A stretch of 64,000 nt of DNA from Phaeospirillum tilakii (lineage in GTDB: Bacteria; Pseudomonadota; Alphaproteobacteria; Rhodospirillales; Magnetospirillaceae), in assembly GCF_042683125.1 (NCBI RefSeq), contig NZ_JBHUIY010000013.1:1-64000 (forward strand). Reading direction: 5' to 3'. Positions 51,343 through 63,381 of this stretch are shown piece by piece (position 1 is the stretch's first letter; every line of letters starts with the position of its first letter). A model generated the notes under the pieces. It made no database searches, was not told the origin of the DNA, and was given only the letters and a program-made list of their open reading frames with translations. Both the position numbers and the translations under genes were made by a program.

Positions 51343-52812
51343 TCAGGCCGGCGTGGCGCATCGGGCGCGGGCGAGAATCCGCTGGGCGGCGTAGCCGAAC
51401 AGGGCCAGCCACAGCGGCACGGTCGGCAGGGCATGGCGGGTTTCGAGGTGAAGCATGGCGTAGCTGAGCAGGAACAGCGTGCCGCCGGCCCAGCAGAACA
51501 GCACGGCGGCGGCGGGGCCGGGCTCGGAGCGCCAGCGGCGGGCGGCGAGCAGCGGGGCGACGACCAGCGCAATGGTGAAGCCGAGCAGGGCGGCGACCTC
51601 CAGCAGGCTTTGCAGCAGCAGCGCGGGCAGGTGGTCGAGCCGGCCCTGGCGCACCGCCAGCCATTGCTCGCGCGCCGCGCCGATCCAGCGTTGGCCGCCG
51701 GCCTGATGCAGGCGCAGGGCCTCGTTGAGATTGAACAGCGGGTCGAAGCTCAGATGGGCGAGGGCGCCGTAATTGAGGTTGGCGGCGACGGTGGCGGCAT
51801 AAGCGAGCGGATGCGCCCGCACGGTGGCGAGGAAATGGGCGAAGGTCAGCCGGCCGAAGGCGAGCGGGTCGGTTCCCTCGCGGTTGGCGATGGCGGTGGC
51901 GAGGTTCTGCACCGCCGCCATGCCGTGCTCGACCGGCAGGGCGCGGGCGGCGGCGCAGACCGGGTCGGCGCAGGCGAACGGATCGGCGAGGCCGCGATCG
52001 CGCAGATTGACGCTGGGCCACAGCCAGTTGATGCCGCCGGTCAGGCTGAAGAACGGATGGCCGGTGCGGAGCTGGTTCCAGCCGGTGACGCCGAGATAGC
52101 AGGCGAGGATCGGCCCGGCCGCCAGCAGGGCCAGCCGGCCGGTGGCGGCGGGGCCGAGGCGGCGGACCGCCCCGAGCAGCAGCAGGCCGCCGAGCGGCAG
52201 CACGGCGTGGTACCACGCGGTGTCGCGCAGGGTCATCGCCAGCGCCCAGGCCAGCCCGACCGCGACGGCGAAACGGGCGCCCGGTGCCGGGCCATCGGCG
52301 CCATCGGCGAGGCGGGCGACGATCGGCAGCAGGGCGGCGAGCATCAGGCTGGCATGCAGGCTGTCGCTGAGGATCGCCAGATCGAACAGCAGGAAATCGG
52401 ACAGGCCGCACAGCAGCACCAGCCCGAGCCGCAGCGGCACCGACGCCACCAGCCGGGGCAGCACCCGCCCGAACAGCGCCAGCACGCCGAGGCTGGCGGC
52501 GGATTGCAGCAGGACCAGCAGCCATGGCGCCTGGGCACCGGCCAGGGTGCGGGCGGCGGCGATCAGCAGCGGATAGCCATAGGGGCGGAACAGCAGATCG
52601 GGGGTGGACGCGGCGGTCCACTCGCCCGCCCGCCACCAGCCGGGGGTGTCGAGCACCCACTGGCCGATGCGCAGATAGAGGGCGCTGTCCTCGAACCGGG
52701 TGGGGCCGAGGGCCAGCAGCAGGGCCAGCTTGACCGCCGCCACCGCCAGCAGGGCCAGCGGCAGCAGGCGGCGGCGATAGCGGCGCTCGGGGTCGGGCGC
52801 CGGCGGGGTCAT
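51343..52812 (-). CDS. Multi-helix GT-C-type glycosyltransferase-like membrane protein
   Basis: 489 residues with roughly eleven to twelve hydrophobic helices. An acidic pair in the first periplasmic loop (RFEDSALYLRIGQWVLD) and the following FRPYGYPLL recall GT-C enzymes (ArnT/PMT-like), which use lipid-linked sugars. No family can be assigned with certainty. Its ATG overlaps the RHH gene stop (ATGA), making it the third gene of the NRPS operon, where it could modify or export the product. Confidence 0.6.
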   Translation of the reverse strand: MTPPAPDPERRYRRRLLPLALLAVAAVKLALLLALGPTRFEDSALYLRIGQWVLDTPGWWRAGEWTAASTPDLLFRPYGYPLLIAAARTLAGAQAPWLLVLLQSAASLGVLALFGRVLPRLVASVPLRLGLVLLCGLSDFLLFDLAILSDSLHASLMLAALLPIVARLADGADGPAPGARFAVAVGLAWALAMTLRDTAWYHAVLPLGGLLLLGAVRRLGPAATGRLALLAAGPILACYLGVTGWNQLRTGHPFFSLTGGINWLWPSVNLRDRGLADPFACADPVCAAARALPVEHGMAAVQNLATAIANREGTDPLAFGRLTFAHFLATVRAHPLAYAATVAANLNYGALAHLSFDPLFNLNEALRLHQAGGQRWIGAAREQWLAVRQGRLDHLPALLLQSLLEVAALLGFTIALVVAPLLAARRWRSEPGPAAAVLFCWAGGTLFLLSYAMLHLETRHALPTVPLWLALFGYAAQRILARARCATPA

Positions 52813-53050
52813 CCCCCCGCCATCCGCTTGGCCTCGGCCAGCACGAACACCCGGAGCGCGGCGGAGAGCGAGACCGGCTCGTCCGGGCCGAAGCGGGTCG
52901 AATCGATCTCGGTCACCAAAAGGTTGAGCGAAACGCCGCGCCGGGCGGCGATCGCCCGCAGCTCGTCCCAGAACGCCACCTCCAGGGTGACGCTGCTGGG
53001 ATGGCCGGCGATGGTGACCGAGCCCTTGCGGATCCGGCCCGGCGCGGCGG

Positions 53051-53054
<4 letters not shown>
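52809..53054 (-). CDS. Ribbon-helix-helix domain protein
   Basis: 81 residues from GTG 53054. The core SVTIAGHPSSVTLEVAFWDE and LRAIAARRGVSLNLLVTEID matches the alphaproteobacterial RHH_4 type, a small dimeric DNA-binding fold. It is sandwiched by four-base overlaps between the NRPS gene and the membrane glycosyltransferase-like gene, which is unusual for a regulator and suggests autoregulation of the operon. Confidence 0.78.
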
Positions 53055-57031
<3,977 letters not shown>

Positions 57032-57129
57032 GATGGTCCGATAAGGCCGGCGACGGGGCGGGGGCCCGGGCGGCGGCCCCGGATTGGGGCGTCCGGCCCC
57101 TGGCGTCGGCGGCGAAGGGATGCCCCGAC

Positions 57130-57158
57130 ACTATAAGGGGGGGCAGGGCCGGGCGCAA
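57130..57158 (-). promoter_or_regulatory. Sigma-70 promoter of the NRPS operon
   Basis: On the minus strand TTGCGC (57158-57153) and TATAGT (57135-57130) are 17 bases apart. Transcription would begin near 57123, about 92 bases before the NRPS ATG. Confidence 0.62.
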
Positions 57159-57466
57159 TCACCCGCGCGGGGGGAGACCGGTTCGCGGCCCCGGAGTCAA
57201 TTCCCTCGGGGCCCGGCCCAATCCGCTGCCGATCCGTTTTGGCTCAAAAGGCGTGGAACAAAATTTCACGACGTGAAAAAATACAATATTTACAATATAC
57301 AGCTAATTTTTGTTGTTGTCGAATGCTGCGTATGCTACCTAATAAAGCCAAGTCATGTTTTTATTTGTTATCAGTTAGTAAAATGGAGGCGTGATGACGC
57401 TCGAAAGCCAACCTAAAATGGTGTTGGGCAATTGATCGCCGTCGCCTGCGTCTCTCCGAGATCGTG
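57159..57466. other. AT-rich regulatory region upstream of benE
   Basis: The part 57240-57420 is very AT-rich (ATACAATATTTACAATATAC, then CTAATTTTTGTTGTTG) and should contain the rightward benE promoter; several weak hexamer pairs exist and none is decisive. A perfect palindrome lies at 57264-57278. No gene. Confidence 0.5.
57264..57278. promoter_or_regulatory. Perfect 7-1-7 palindrome, candidate operator upstream of benE
   Basis: TTTCACGACGTGAAA has seven-base arms around one central base, in the AT-rich region about 190 bases upstream of benE. The form is that of a site for a dimeric regulator. No regulator gene is adjacent. Confidence 0.5.
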
Positions 57467-58684
57467 ATGTCGTTGGTTCGATCCCTCACCCGCGACCTGT
57501 CGTTGTCCGCCCTGGCGGCCGGCGCTATCGCCGTGGCCGTCTCCTATGCGGGGCCGGCGGCCATCATCTTTGAGGCGGCCAAGTCCGGCGGCCTCAGCCC
57601 GTCGCAGGTGTCGTCGTGGATTTGGGCGGTGTCCGTGGGGAGCGGCATAACCGGCATCTATCTCAGCCTGCGCTTCAAGGCCCCGGTGATAACCGCATGG
57701 TCGACGCCAGGAGCGGCATTGCTGGTGAGTTCCCTTGGCCAGTATGGCTATGCGGAAGCGCTTGGCGCCTATATCGTGTCCGCGCTGCTCATTGCCGGCT
57801 TGGGGGTGACCAACCTGTTTTCGCGGGTGATGGCGTGGCTGCCCAAGAGTCTGGTCGCCGCCATGTTGGCCGGCGTGCTTTTTCGCTTCGGGATCGGCCT
57901 GTTCTTGTCGCTGGAGCAGGCGTCGGGGTTGGTTCTGCCCATTGTCGCCGGATATCTGGTCGGGCGGCGCCTGTTGCCTCGATATGCCGTGGTTCTCGCC
58001 TTGGCGACGGGGCTGTGCGTGGCGGCCTCCCTGGGGCTGCTCGATGGGGCGTCCCTGTCGCTCTCCCTGGCGGAGCCGCAATGGACGAGCCCAAGTTTCA
58101 CCTTGTCCGCCGTGGTCGGCCTGGGCCTGCCGCTCTGCTTCGTGACGATGGCCTCGCAAAACGCTCCCGGTGTCGGCGTCCTCCAATCCGCGGGCTACAG
58201 CGTGCCGGTTTCGCCTCTGGTGACCACCACCGGGCTGTGGTCACTGTTGCTGGCGCCGTTCGGCGCTCACGGAATCAATTTGGCGGCGATCACCGCCGCG
58301 ATTTGCACCGGCCCGGAATGTCATCCGGAGCGCGAACGTCGCTATGTCGCAGGGGTGGCGTGCGGAAGCCTGTACCTCCTGGTCGGCGCTTTCGGCACGA
58401 CCGTGGTCAGCCTGTTCATTCTGCTTCCCGTCCCCTTGGTCACGGCGGTCGCCGGTCTCGCCCTGCTGGGAGCACTTGCTGGCGGCCTGGCCGGAGCCAT
58501 GCACGATGAAAGCCGGCGTGAAGCGGGTCTGGTGGCGTTCCTGATCACCGCGTCCGGGGTGTCGTTCTTCGGCGTCGGCTCCGCCTTCTGGGGAATGTGC
58601 GGCGGTCTTGTCGCCGACGGACTGATCCGGGGACGGCTGCCCCGCCGCTCCCGGGGGGACGGCGCAATCCCCCGCGCGGGATGA
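57467..58684 (+). CDS. benE: BenE-family benzoate/H+ symporter
   Basis: 405 residues from ATG 57467, with about twelve helices. SYAGPAAIIFEAAKSGGLS and VITAWSTPGAALLV are typical of the benzoate:H+ symporter BenE, and CHPERERRYVAGVACGSLYL is a family end-loop. Uptake of benzoate or a similar aromatic acid is likely. No benzoate-degradation genes are in the window, so the substrate is not confirmed by context. The flanking AT-rich promoter region and single-gene layout suggest local control. Confidence 0.88.
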   Translation: MSLVRSLTRDLSLSALAAGAIAVAVSYAGPAAIIFEAAKSGGLSPSQVSSWIWAVSVGSGITGIYLSLRFKAPVITAWSTPGAALLVSSLGQYGYAEALGAYIVSALLIAGLGVTNLFSRVMAWLPKSLVAAMLAGVLFRFGIGLFLSLEQASGLVLPIVAGYLVGRRLLPRYAVVLALATGLCVAASLGLLDGASLSLSLAEPQWTSPSFTLSAVVGLGLPLCFVTMASQNAPGVGVLQSAGYSVPVSPLVTTTGLWSLLLAPFGAHGINLAAITAAICTGPECHPERERRYVAGVACGSLYLLVGAFGTTVVSLFILLPVPLVTAVAGLALLGALAGGLAGAMHDESRREAGLVAFLITASGVSFFGVGSAFWGMCGGLVADGLIRGRLPRRSRGDGAIPRAG

Positions 58685-58705
58685 CAACGGTTCGCGGTCC
58701 CGGCG

Positions 58706-58999
58706 TCAGTCCAGCCAGCCGTCGGGGATGTCCTCGGCCTTGCGGTTGGGACGAAAGGCGGTGATCTGGGCCGAGGCCACCCCGGTCAGCAGGAAGGGAT
58801 CCTGGTGGACGATCGCCTCGATCTCCGCGCGCGACTCGCCGCGCGCCAGGATCACCCCGCCGACGCGCGGCTCCTGCGGGCCGGCCAGCAGGAAGCGGCC
58901 GGCGGCGAAATGCTCGGCGAGAAAGGCGCGGTGGGCGTCGAGCTGGGCGTCGATCTCGGCCAGCGGGCGAAGGTAGGTCACCTGGATCAGGTACAGCAT
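58706..58999 (-). CDS. YciI-like protein
   Basis: 97 residues. Compact alpha/beta fold of the YciI family, with LIQVTYLRPLAEIDAQLDAH, RAFLAEHFAAGRFLLAGPQE and a DPFL..GVA block; conserved His and Asp residues suggest a small enzyme or binding protein, function unknown. The stop is close to the convergent benE. The gene is probably monocistronic. Confidence 0.85.
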   Translation of the reverse strand: MLYLIQVTYLRPLAEIDAQLDAHRAFLAEHFAAGRFLLAGPQEPRVGGVILARGESRAEIEAIVHQDPFLLTGVASAQITAFRPNRKAEDIPDGWLD

Positions 59000-59093
59000 C
59001 GGTACGACTCCGGTCGAAAGTGGGGCAAGCCGGCCAAGGGGCCGGGCGCCCCTGGGTGATCCCCCCGCAGGGCCAGGGGCCCTTCCCCCGTTT

Positions 59094-59360
59094 TCAGTAA
59101 TGATAGCGGCATTGAGCGATTTCGAGGGCTTGAGTCTCGCCCGTCCCCGACACCCGGTAGACGAGGCGATGCTCGCCGGTGATCCGTCGCGACCACCATC
59201 CCTTGAGGGCGCCCTTCAAGGGTTCGGGTTTGCCCAGCCCCCGAAAGGGATCGCGCCGCGCATTCTTGATCAGCTCGTTGATCTTTCGGACCATTTCCGG
59301 GTCTTCCGCCTGCCAGGACAGGTAGTCCTCCCAGGCGGGCTCGGCCCAGACCAGCTTCAT
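59094..59360 (-). CDS. yoeB: YoeB family mRNA interferase toxin
   Basis: 88 residues. Ribosome-dependent mRNase of the RelE/YoeB group. The start KLVWAEPAWEDYLSW, the block KGWWSRRITGEHRLVYRV and the C-terminal CRYHY (His87, Tyr88) match YoeB active-site positions. Its ATG overlaps the yefM stop by four bases (ATGA), the standard antitoxin-first operon. Confidence 0.95.
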   Translation of the reverse strand: MKLVWAEPAWEDYLSWQAEDPEMVRKINELIKNARRDPFRGLGKPEPLKGALKGWWSRRITGEHRLVYRVSGTGETQALEIAQCRYHY

Positions 59361-59608
59361 TCAACGATGTCGCGTTCGCGGCCCTGGCCGGCGTCCAGCT
59401 GCGCGATGGCGGTGGTAAGGCGTTGCGCATTGGCCGGGCTGCGCAGCAGATGGATGGTTTCCATCAGGCTGTCATATTCGCTCTCGTCCAGGACGACGAC
59501 GGAGCGCCCTTTCTGTCGCGTGACCGTCAGCGGCGCGCGCGAATCGCACACCTGATCCATGAAGCGGGCGAGTGATTGGCGGAACTCGGTGTAGGTGGCG
59601 TGCGCCAT
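59357..59608 (-). CDS. yefM: YefM family antitoxin (Phd/YefM fold)
   Basis: 83 residues from ATG 59608, AGGAGG upstream. ATYTEFRQSLARFMDQVCDS is the usual DNA-binding dimer start, followed by PLTVTRQKGRSVVVLDESEY. It neutralises YoeB through its C-terminal tail and represses the operon by binding the palindrome at 59629-59646. Confidence 0.95.
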   Translation of the reverse strand: MAHATYTEFRQSLARFMDQVCDSRAPLTVTRQKGRSVVVLDESEYDSLMETIHLLRSPANAQRLTTAIAQLDAGQGRERDIVE

Positions 59609-59628
59609 CCGGTCCTCCTGGGTTGACC

Positions 59629-59646
59629 TGTACATATATATGTACG
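59629..59646. promoter_or_regulatory. YefM-YoeB operator with two TGTACA-type motifs
   Basis: GTACATATATATGTAC (59630-59645) is a perfect palindrome that contains TGTACA at 59629-59634 and TGTACG at 59641-59646, whose centres are 12 bases apart. The YefM operator studied in E. coli uses the same hexamer with, as I recall, the same spacing. The site covers the likely -10 region of the leftward yefM promoter, as expected for autorepression. Confidence 0.75.
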
Positions 59647-59679
59647 CCTCCGGAGCCGCAAGCGTTTGCCCCCCCCGAC

Positions 59680-59734
59680 CATCGACGGGATCCAAGGGCC
59701 TTGCGGCCCGGGGCCGGGTGCGGGCAGCGCCCGC
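59680..59734. repeat. Two-hairpin palindromic repeat in a divergent region
   Basis: GACCATCGACGGGATCC, then arms CCAAGGGCC/GGCCC whose second arm is broken (GGCCCGGGG), then GCGGGCAGCGCCCGC (59720-59734) and GATTTTTTC. It lies between the divergent yefM and phosphohexomutase genes, where no transcript ends, so it is not simply a terminator here. Confidence 0.72.
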
Positions 59735-59810
59735 GATTTTTTCTCACCCCTGTGGCCGCCCCGCCCCCTGTTGCGCTATATCCGGGTCAGTTGATCCAGG
59801 GGAGGGCTTC

Positions 59811-61181
59811 ATGCCGCATCAGTTTGATCCGACCATTCTGCGCGAATACGACATCCGGGGCATCGTCGGGTCCACCCTGTTCCCGGCCGACGCGCGGGCG
59901 ATCGGGCAGGGGTTCGGCAGCGTGGTGCGCGAGCAGGGCGGGCACGAGGTCTGTGTCGGCCGCGACGGGCGGCTGTCCTCGCCCGAACTGGCGGCGGCGC
60001 TGACCGAGGGGCTGGTGGCGGCCGGCTGCCGGGTGCGGTCGATCGGGCTGGGGCCGACGCCGATGCTGTATTACGCCGCCAAGGCGCGCGAGGCCGACGG
60101 GGCGATCATGGTCACCGGCAGCCACAATCCGGGCGACCATAACGGCTTCAAGATGGTGCTGGGCGGCAAGCCGTTCTTCGGCCCCGCCATCGCCGCGCTG
60201 GCGCCGCGTCTGGCCGAGGGCCGGCTGGTCGAGGGGGCCGGCTCGGCGGTCGAGGATCCGGTGTTCGACGAATATGTCGAGCGGCTGGCGCTCGATTACG
60301 ACGGGGCGCGCGGGCTGAAGGTGGTGTGGGATTGCGGCAACGGCGCCACCGGCGCGGCGGTCGAGGCGCTGACGGCGCGGCTGCCGGGGCGGCACATCCT
60401 GCTCTACACCGCGATCGACGGCAGCTTTCCCCACCATCATCCCGACCCGACCGTGCCGGCCAACCTCGAGGATCTGCGCGAGCGGGTGGTGGCGGAGGGC
60501 GCCGATCTCGGCGTTGCCTTCGACGGCGACGGCGACCGGCTCGGGGTGGTGGACGGGCTGGGGCGGATCCTGTGGGGCGACCAGATCCTGGCCCTGCTGG
60601 CCGAGGACCTGCTGAAGGACCATCCCGGCGCCACCGTGATCGCCGACGTCAAGGCGTCGCAGGTGCTGTTCGACGAGGTCACCCGCCTCGGCGGCCGCGC
60701 CCTGATGGGGCGGACCGGCCATTCGCTGATCAAGACGATGATGGCCGAGACCGGCGCCCTGCTGGCCGGCGAGATGAGCGGCCATCTGTTCTTCGCCGAC
60801 CGCTATTACGGCTTCGACGACGCGCTGTACGCGGCGGTGCGGCTGATCGGGCTGGTGGCGCGCACGACCGAGACCCTGGCCCACCGCCGCGACCGGCTGC
60901 CGGTGCGGGTCAACACCCCGGAACTGCGCTTCGACTGCGCCGAGGACCGCAAGCAGGCGGTGGTGGCCGAGGTGCGGGCCCGGCTCGACGCCGCCGGCCA
61001 GCCCTATCAGGGCATCGACGGGGTGCGGGTGCCGACCGCCGACGGCTGGTGGCTGCTGCGCGCCTCCAACACCCAGGCGGTGCTGGTCGCCCGCTGCGAG
61101 GCGTCGAGCCCGGCCGGGCTGGTCCGGGTCAAGGCCGACCTCGCCGCCCAACTGGCGCAAAGCGGCATCGCCGCGCCCTGA
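59811..61181 (+). CDS. Phosphomannomutase/phosphoglucomutase
   Basis: 456 residues from ATG 59811, AGGGGAGGG upstream. Alpha-D-phosphohexomutase converting hexose 6-phosphate and 1-phosphate for nucleotide-sugar and exopolysaccharide/LPS synthesis. The phospho-serine loop is VTGSHNP (Ser104), the metal site DGDGDR (about 238-243), the sugar-binding GEMSGH and the phosphate-binding RASNTQ. It has the AlgC/ManB layout with four domains. Sugar specificity (mannose or glucose) cannot be decided. Confidence 0.92.
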   Translation: MPHQFDPTILREYDIRGIVGSTLFPADARAIGQGFGSVVREQGGHEVCVGRDGRLSSPELAAALTEGLVAAGCRVRSIGLGPTPMLYYAAKAREADGAIMVTGSHNPGDHNGFKMVLGGKPFFGPAIAALAPRLAEGRLVEGAGSAVEDPVFDEYVERLALDYDGARGLKVVWDCGNGATGAAVEALTARLPGRHILLYTAIDGSFPHHHPDPTVPANLEDLRERVVAEGADLGVAFDGDGDRLGVVDGLGRILWGDQILALLAEDLLKDHPGATVIADVKASQVLFDEVTRLGGRALMGRTGHSLIKTMMAETGALLAGEMSGHLFFADRYYGFDDALYAAVRLIGLVARTTETLAHRRDRLPVRVNTPELRFDCAEDRKQAVVAEVRARLDAAGQPYQGIDGVRVPTADGWWLLRASNTQAVLVARCEASSPAGLVRVKADLAAQLAQSGIAAP

Positions 61182-61357
61182 CTTTCCCGCCCGTCCGGCC
61201 GCCCGTCCGACACCGCCGCCCCGCCCGTCCGGGCGGGGCGGGGCGCGGCCGGCGGGGTGCGGGCGCGCGGCAAATTCACACCCGGTGTTGACCCGAGCCT
61301 GCTATCTTGCCGCCGCTTCGATGTGAGCGCCGCCACAGACAAGGCGGCGCGAACGCC

Positions 61358-61374
61358 GTTGACGCCCCGTCAAC
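61358..61374. promoter_or_regulatory. 7-3-7 palindrome upstream of the chemoreceptor gene
   Basis: GTTGACGCCCCGTCAAC has seven-base arms around CCC. It lies about 95 bases before the chemoreceptor ATG; TTGACG inside it could also serve as a -35 element. A regulator is not identified. Confidence 0.4.
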
Positions 61375-61467
61375 CCCGCTGTTACGGTCCCCCCCAAAGA
61401 TCGCGCAGGCGTTCAAGGCCGGCGATACAGCAGAGACCAGAGTTACAGGTCCAAGGAATCCGGTGAA

Positions 61468-63150
61468 ATGAAGGCTTTGTCCCTCCGTCAGCAGATCATG
61501 CTGATGCCCATACTTTCGGCCGCGGCGATCATCCTTATCGCTGTTTTATCCCTGACCATCGTCCACGCCAAGATCGACGCCGCCCACCGGATCCAGATCA
61601 AGAGCGCAACCGAGGTGGCGATCAGCGTCGCCGGCGCGTTGCAGGGCGAGGTTGCCGCCGGCCGGCTGGAGGAGGAGCAGGCCCGCCTGCTGGCCCGCGA
61701 CGCGCTGCGGGCGATCCGCTTCGCCGGCAACGAATATTTCTACGTCTACGATTACGACGGCAAGCTGGAGGTCCACCCGGTCAAGACCGAGCTGGAGGGC
61801 ACCTACCAACTGAAGGACACGGTTGACGTCAACGGCGTCCACACCATCACCGAACTGATCGCGGCGGCCAAGCGGGGCGGCGATTTCGTCGCCTTCCAGT
61901 GGGCCAAGCCGGGCGAGAGCAAGCCGTCCGACAAGCTCGGCTATGCCGCCGGCTTCGCGCCGTGGGGCTGGATGGTCGGCACCGGGGTCTATGTCGATGA
62001 CGTCGCCGCCGAAACCCGCGCCGCGCTGGTGTGGATCGCCCTGGCCGGGCTGGCGGCGCTGGCGCTGTCGGTGGCGGTCGGGCTGTGGGTGGCGCGCGGC
62101 ATCGGCCGCCGGGTCCATCACCAGTCGGAACGGCTGCTGGAACTGGCCGACGGCGCCCTGGACCGGCCGATCGTCGCCGATGGCGGCCATGACGAGGTCA
62201 GCCAGATGGCCGAGGCACTGGAAACCCTGCGCCGCCGCCTGATCGACAGCCGCGATCTGGCCGCCACCCGCGCCGCCGAGCAGAGCGCCCACGCCGAGTC
62301 CGCCCTGCGCATCGGCGCGCTGGCGCGCGAGTTCGATGCCACTTCCGGCGCCGCGCTCGACGTGGTGGCCAAGGCGGCGGTCGAACTGGAAACCGACGCC
62401 GCCGGGATGGCCCGCGCCGCCGAACTGACCGCCGACCGCGCCGTCACCGTCGCCGCCGCCGCCGAACAGGCCTCGAGCAACGTCGAGACCGTCGCCGCCG
62501 CCACCGAGGAACTGACCGCCTCGATCGGCGAGATCGCCCGGCAGGTCGGCGGCTCGGCCAAGGTCGCGCTCGACGCCTCGGCCGAGGCCGGCCGCACCAG
62601 CGAGCATGTGCGCGGGCTGGCCGAGGCGGCGCAGCGGATCGGCGCGGTGGTCAACCTGATCAACGACATCGCCGCCCAGACCAATCTGTTGGCGTTGAAC
62701 GCCACCATCGAGGCGGCCCGCGCCGGCGAGGCCGGCAAGGGCTTTGCCGTGGTGGCGGGCGAGGTCAAGCATCTCGCCAACCAGACCGCCAAGGCGACCG
62801 AGGAGATCGGCGAGCAGATCGCCGCGATCCAGCAGGCCAGCGGCGTCGCGGTGGGGGCGATCGATTCGATCGCCGGCATCATCGACAGCATCCGCGATTC
62901 GACCACCACCATCGCGGCGGCGGTCGAGCAGCAGGGCGCCGCCACCCGCGAGATCACCCGCAACGTCCACGAGGCGGCGGCCGGCACCGGTCTGGTCACC
63001 CGCACCATCGCCGAGGTGACCGAGGCGGTGGCGGACACCCGCCGCATCTCGCGCGCCGTCCACGACGCCTCGGGCCGGCTGCGCCAGCAATGCGACCAGA
63101 TGCGCGGCGAGGTCGGCACCTTCATCGCCGGGGTCCGTCAGGGGGGCTGA
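61468..63150 (+). CDS. Methyl-accepting chemotaxis protein with single Cache sensor
   Basis: 560 residues. Transmembrane helix 1 (about 12-33) is followed by a periplasmic sCache_2 domain (about 35-185) with NEYFYVYDYDGKLEVHPVK and FAPWGWMVGTGVYVDD. Helix 2 (about 187-208), a HAMP linker (about 209-262) and the cytoplasmic methyl-accepting signalling hairpin (about 330-520, INDIAAQTNLLALNATIEAA) complete it. It should bias flagellar rotation through CheA; sCache_2 domains often bind small carboxylates. Its presence fits the motAB genes in this window. Confidence 0.93.
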   Translation: MKALSLRQQIMLMPILSAAAIILIAVLSLTIVHAKIDAAHRIQIKSATEVAISVAGALQGEVAAGRLEEEQARLLARDALRAIRFAGNEYFYVYDYDGKLEVHPVKTELEGTYQLKDTVDVNGVHTITELIAAAKRGGDFVAFQWAKPGESKPSDKLGYAAGFAPWGWMVGTGVYVDDVAAETRAALVWIALAGLAALALSVAVGLWVARGIGRRVHHQSERLLELADGALDRPIVADGGHDEVSQMAEALETLRRRLIDSRDLAATRAAEQSAHAESALRIGALAREFDATSGAALDVVAKAAVELETDAAGMARAAELTADRAVTVAAAAEQASSNVETVAAATEELTASIGEIARQVGGSAKVALDASAEAGRTSEHVRGLAEAAQRIGAVVNLINDIAAQTNLLALNATIEAARAGEAGKGFAVVAGEVKHLANQTAKATEEIGEQIAAIQQASGVAVGAIDSIAGIIDSIRDSTTTIAAAVEQQGAATREITRNVHEAAAGTGLVTRTIAEVTEAVADTRRISRAVHDASGRLRQQCDQMRGEVGTFIAGVRQGG

Positions 63151-63188
63151 ATTCCGCCCTCCGGCGCGGCGGGCGGGGCGGATCGGCC

Positions 63189-63218
63189 TTGCCGCCGCCG
63201 CGCCGGAGGGTCTATGGT
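63189..63218 (+). promoter_or_regulatory. Candidate sigma-70 promoter of the tyrS leader
   Basis: TTGCCG (63189-63194) and TATGGT (63213-63218) are 18 bases apart, with transcription expected near 63225. The hexamers are not strong, so the leader length (about 155 bases) is an estimate. Confidence 0.4.
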
Positions 63219-63220
63219 CC

Positions 63221-63380
63221 GGGGCATGACCAGGATGCCTGCCCCGTCGCGCCGGTATTACGCGCCGTCCCCCTAGGGCGGCGTCGATGGTCATGGACTG
63301 ACACATCCCCACCGCCGCACGGTCGGCGGCAGGTGTCTCAGTGGCAGGGTCTCCGGCCTGCGGCCTCTTCGGAGACCCCG
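63221..63380 (+). promoter_or_regulatory. Structured leader upstream of tyrS with sequestered ribosome binding site
   Basis: Four stems can be drawn: GGGGCA (63221-63226) with TGCCCC (63240-63245); CGCCG/CGGCG around CCCTAGGG (about 63272-63293); GACAC (63300-63304) with GTGTC (63333-63337) enclosing CCGCCG/CGGCGG (63312-63317 with 63324-63329); and GGGTCTCC (63347-63354) with GGAGACCC (63371-63378). The last stem holds the GGAG of the tyrS ribosome binding site three bases before the ATG region. Such an arrangement allows control of tyrS translation, but no known riboswitch or T-box class is recognised. Confidence 0.5.
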
Positions 63381-63381
63381 C

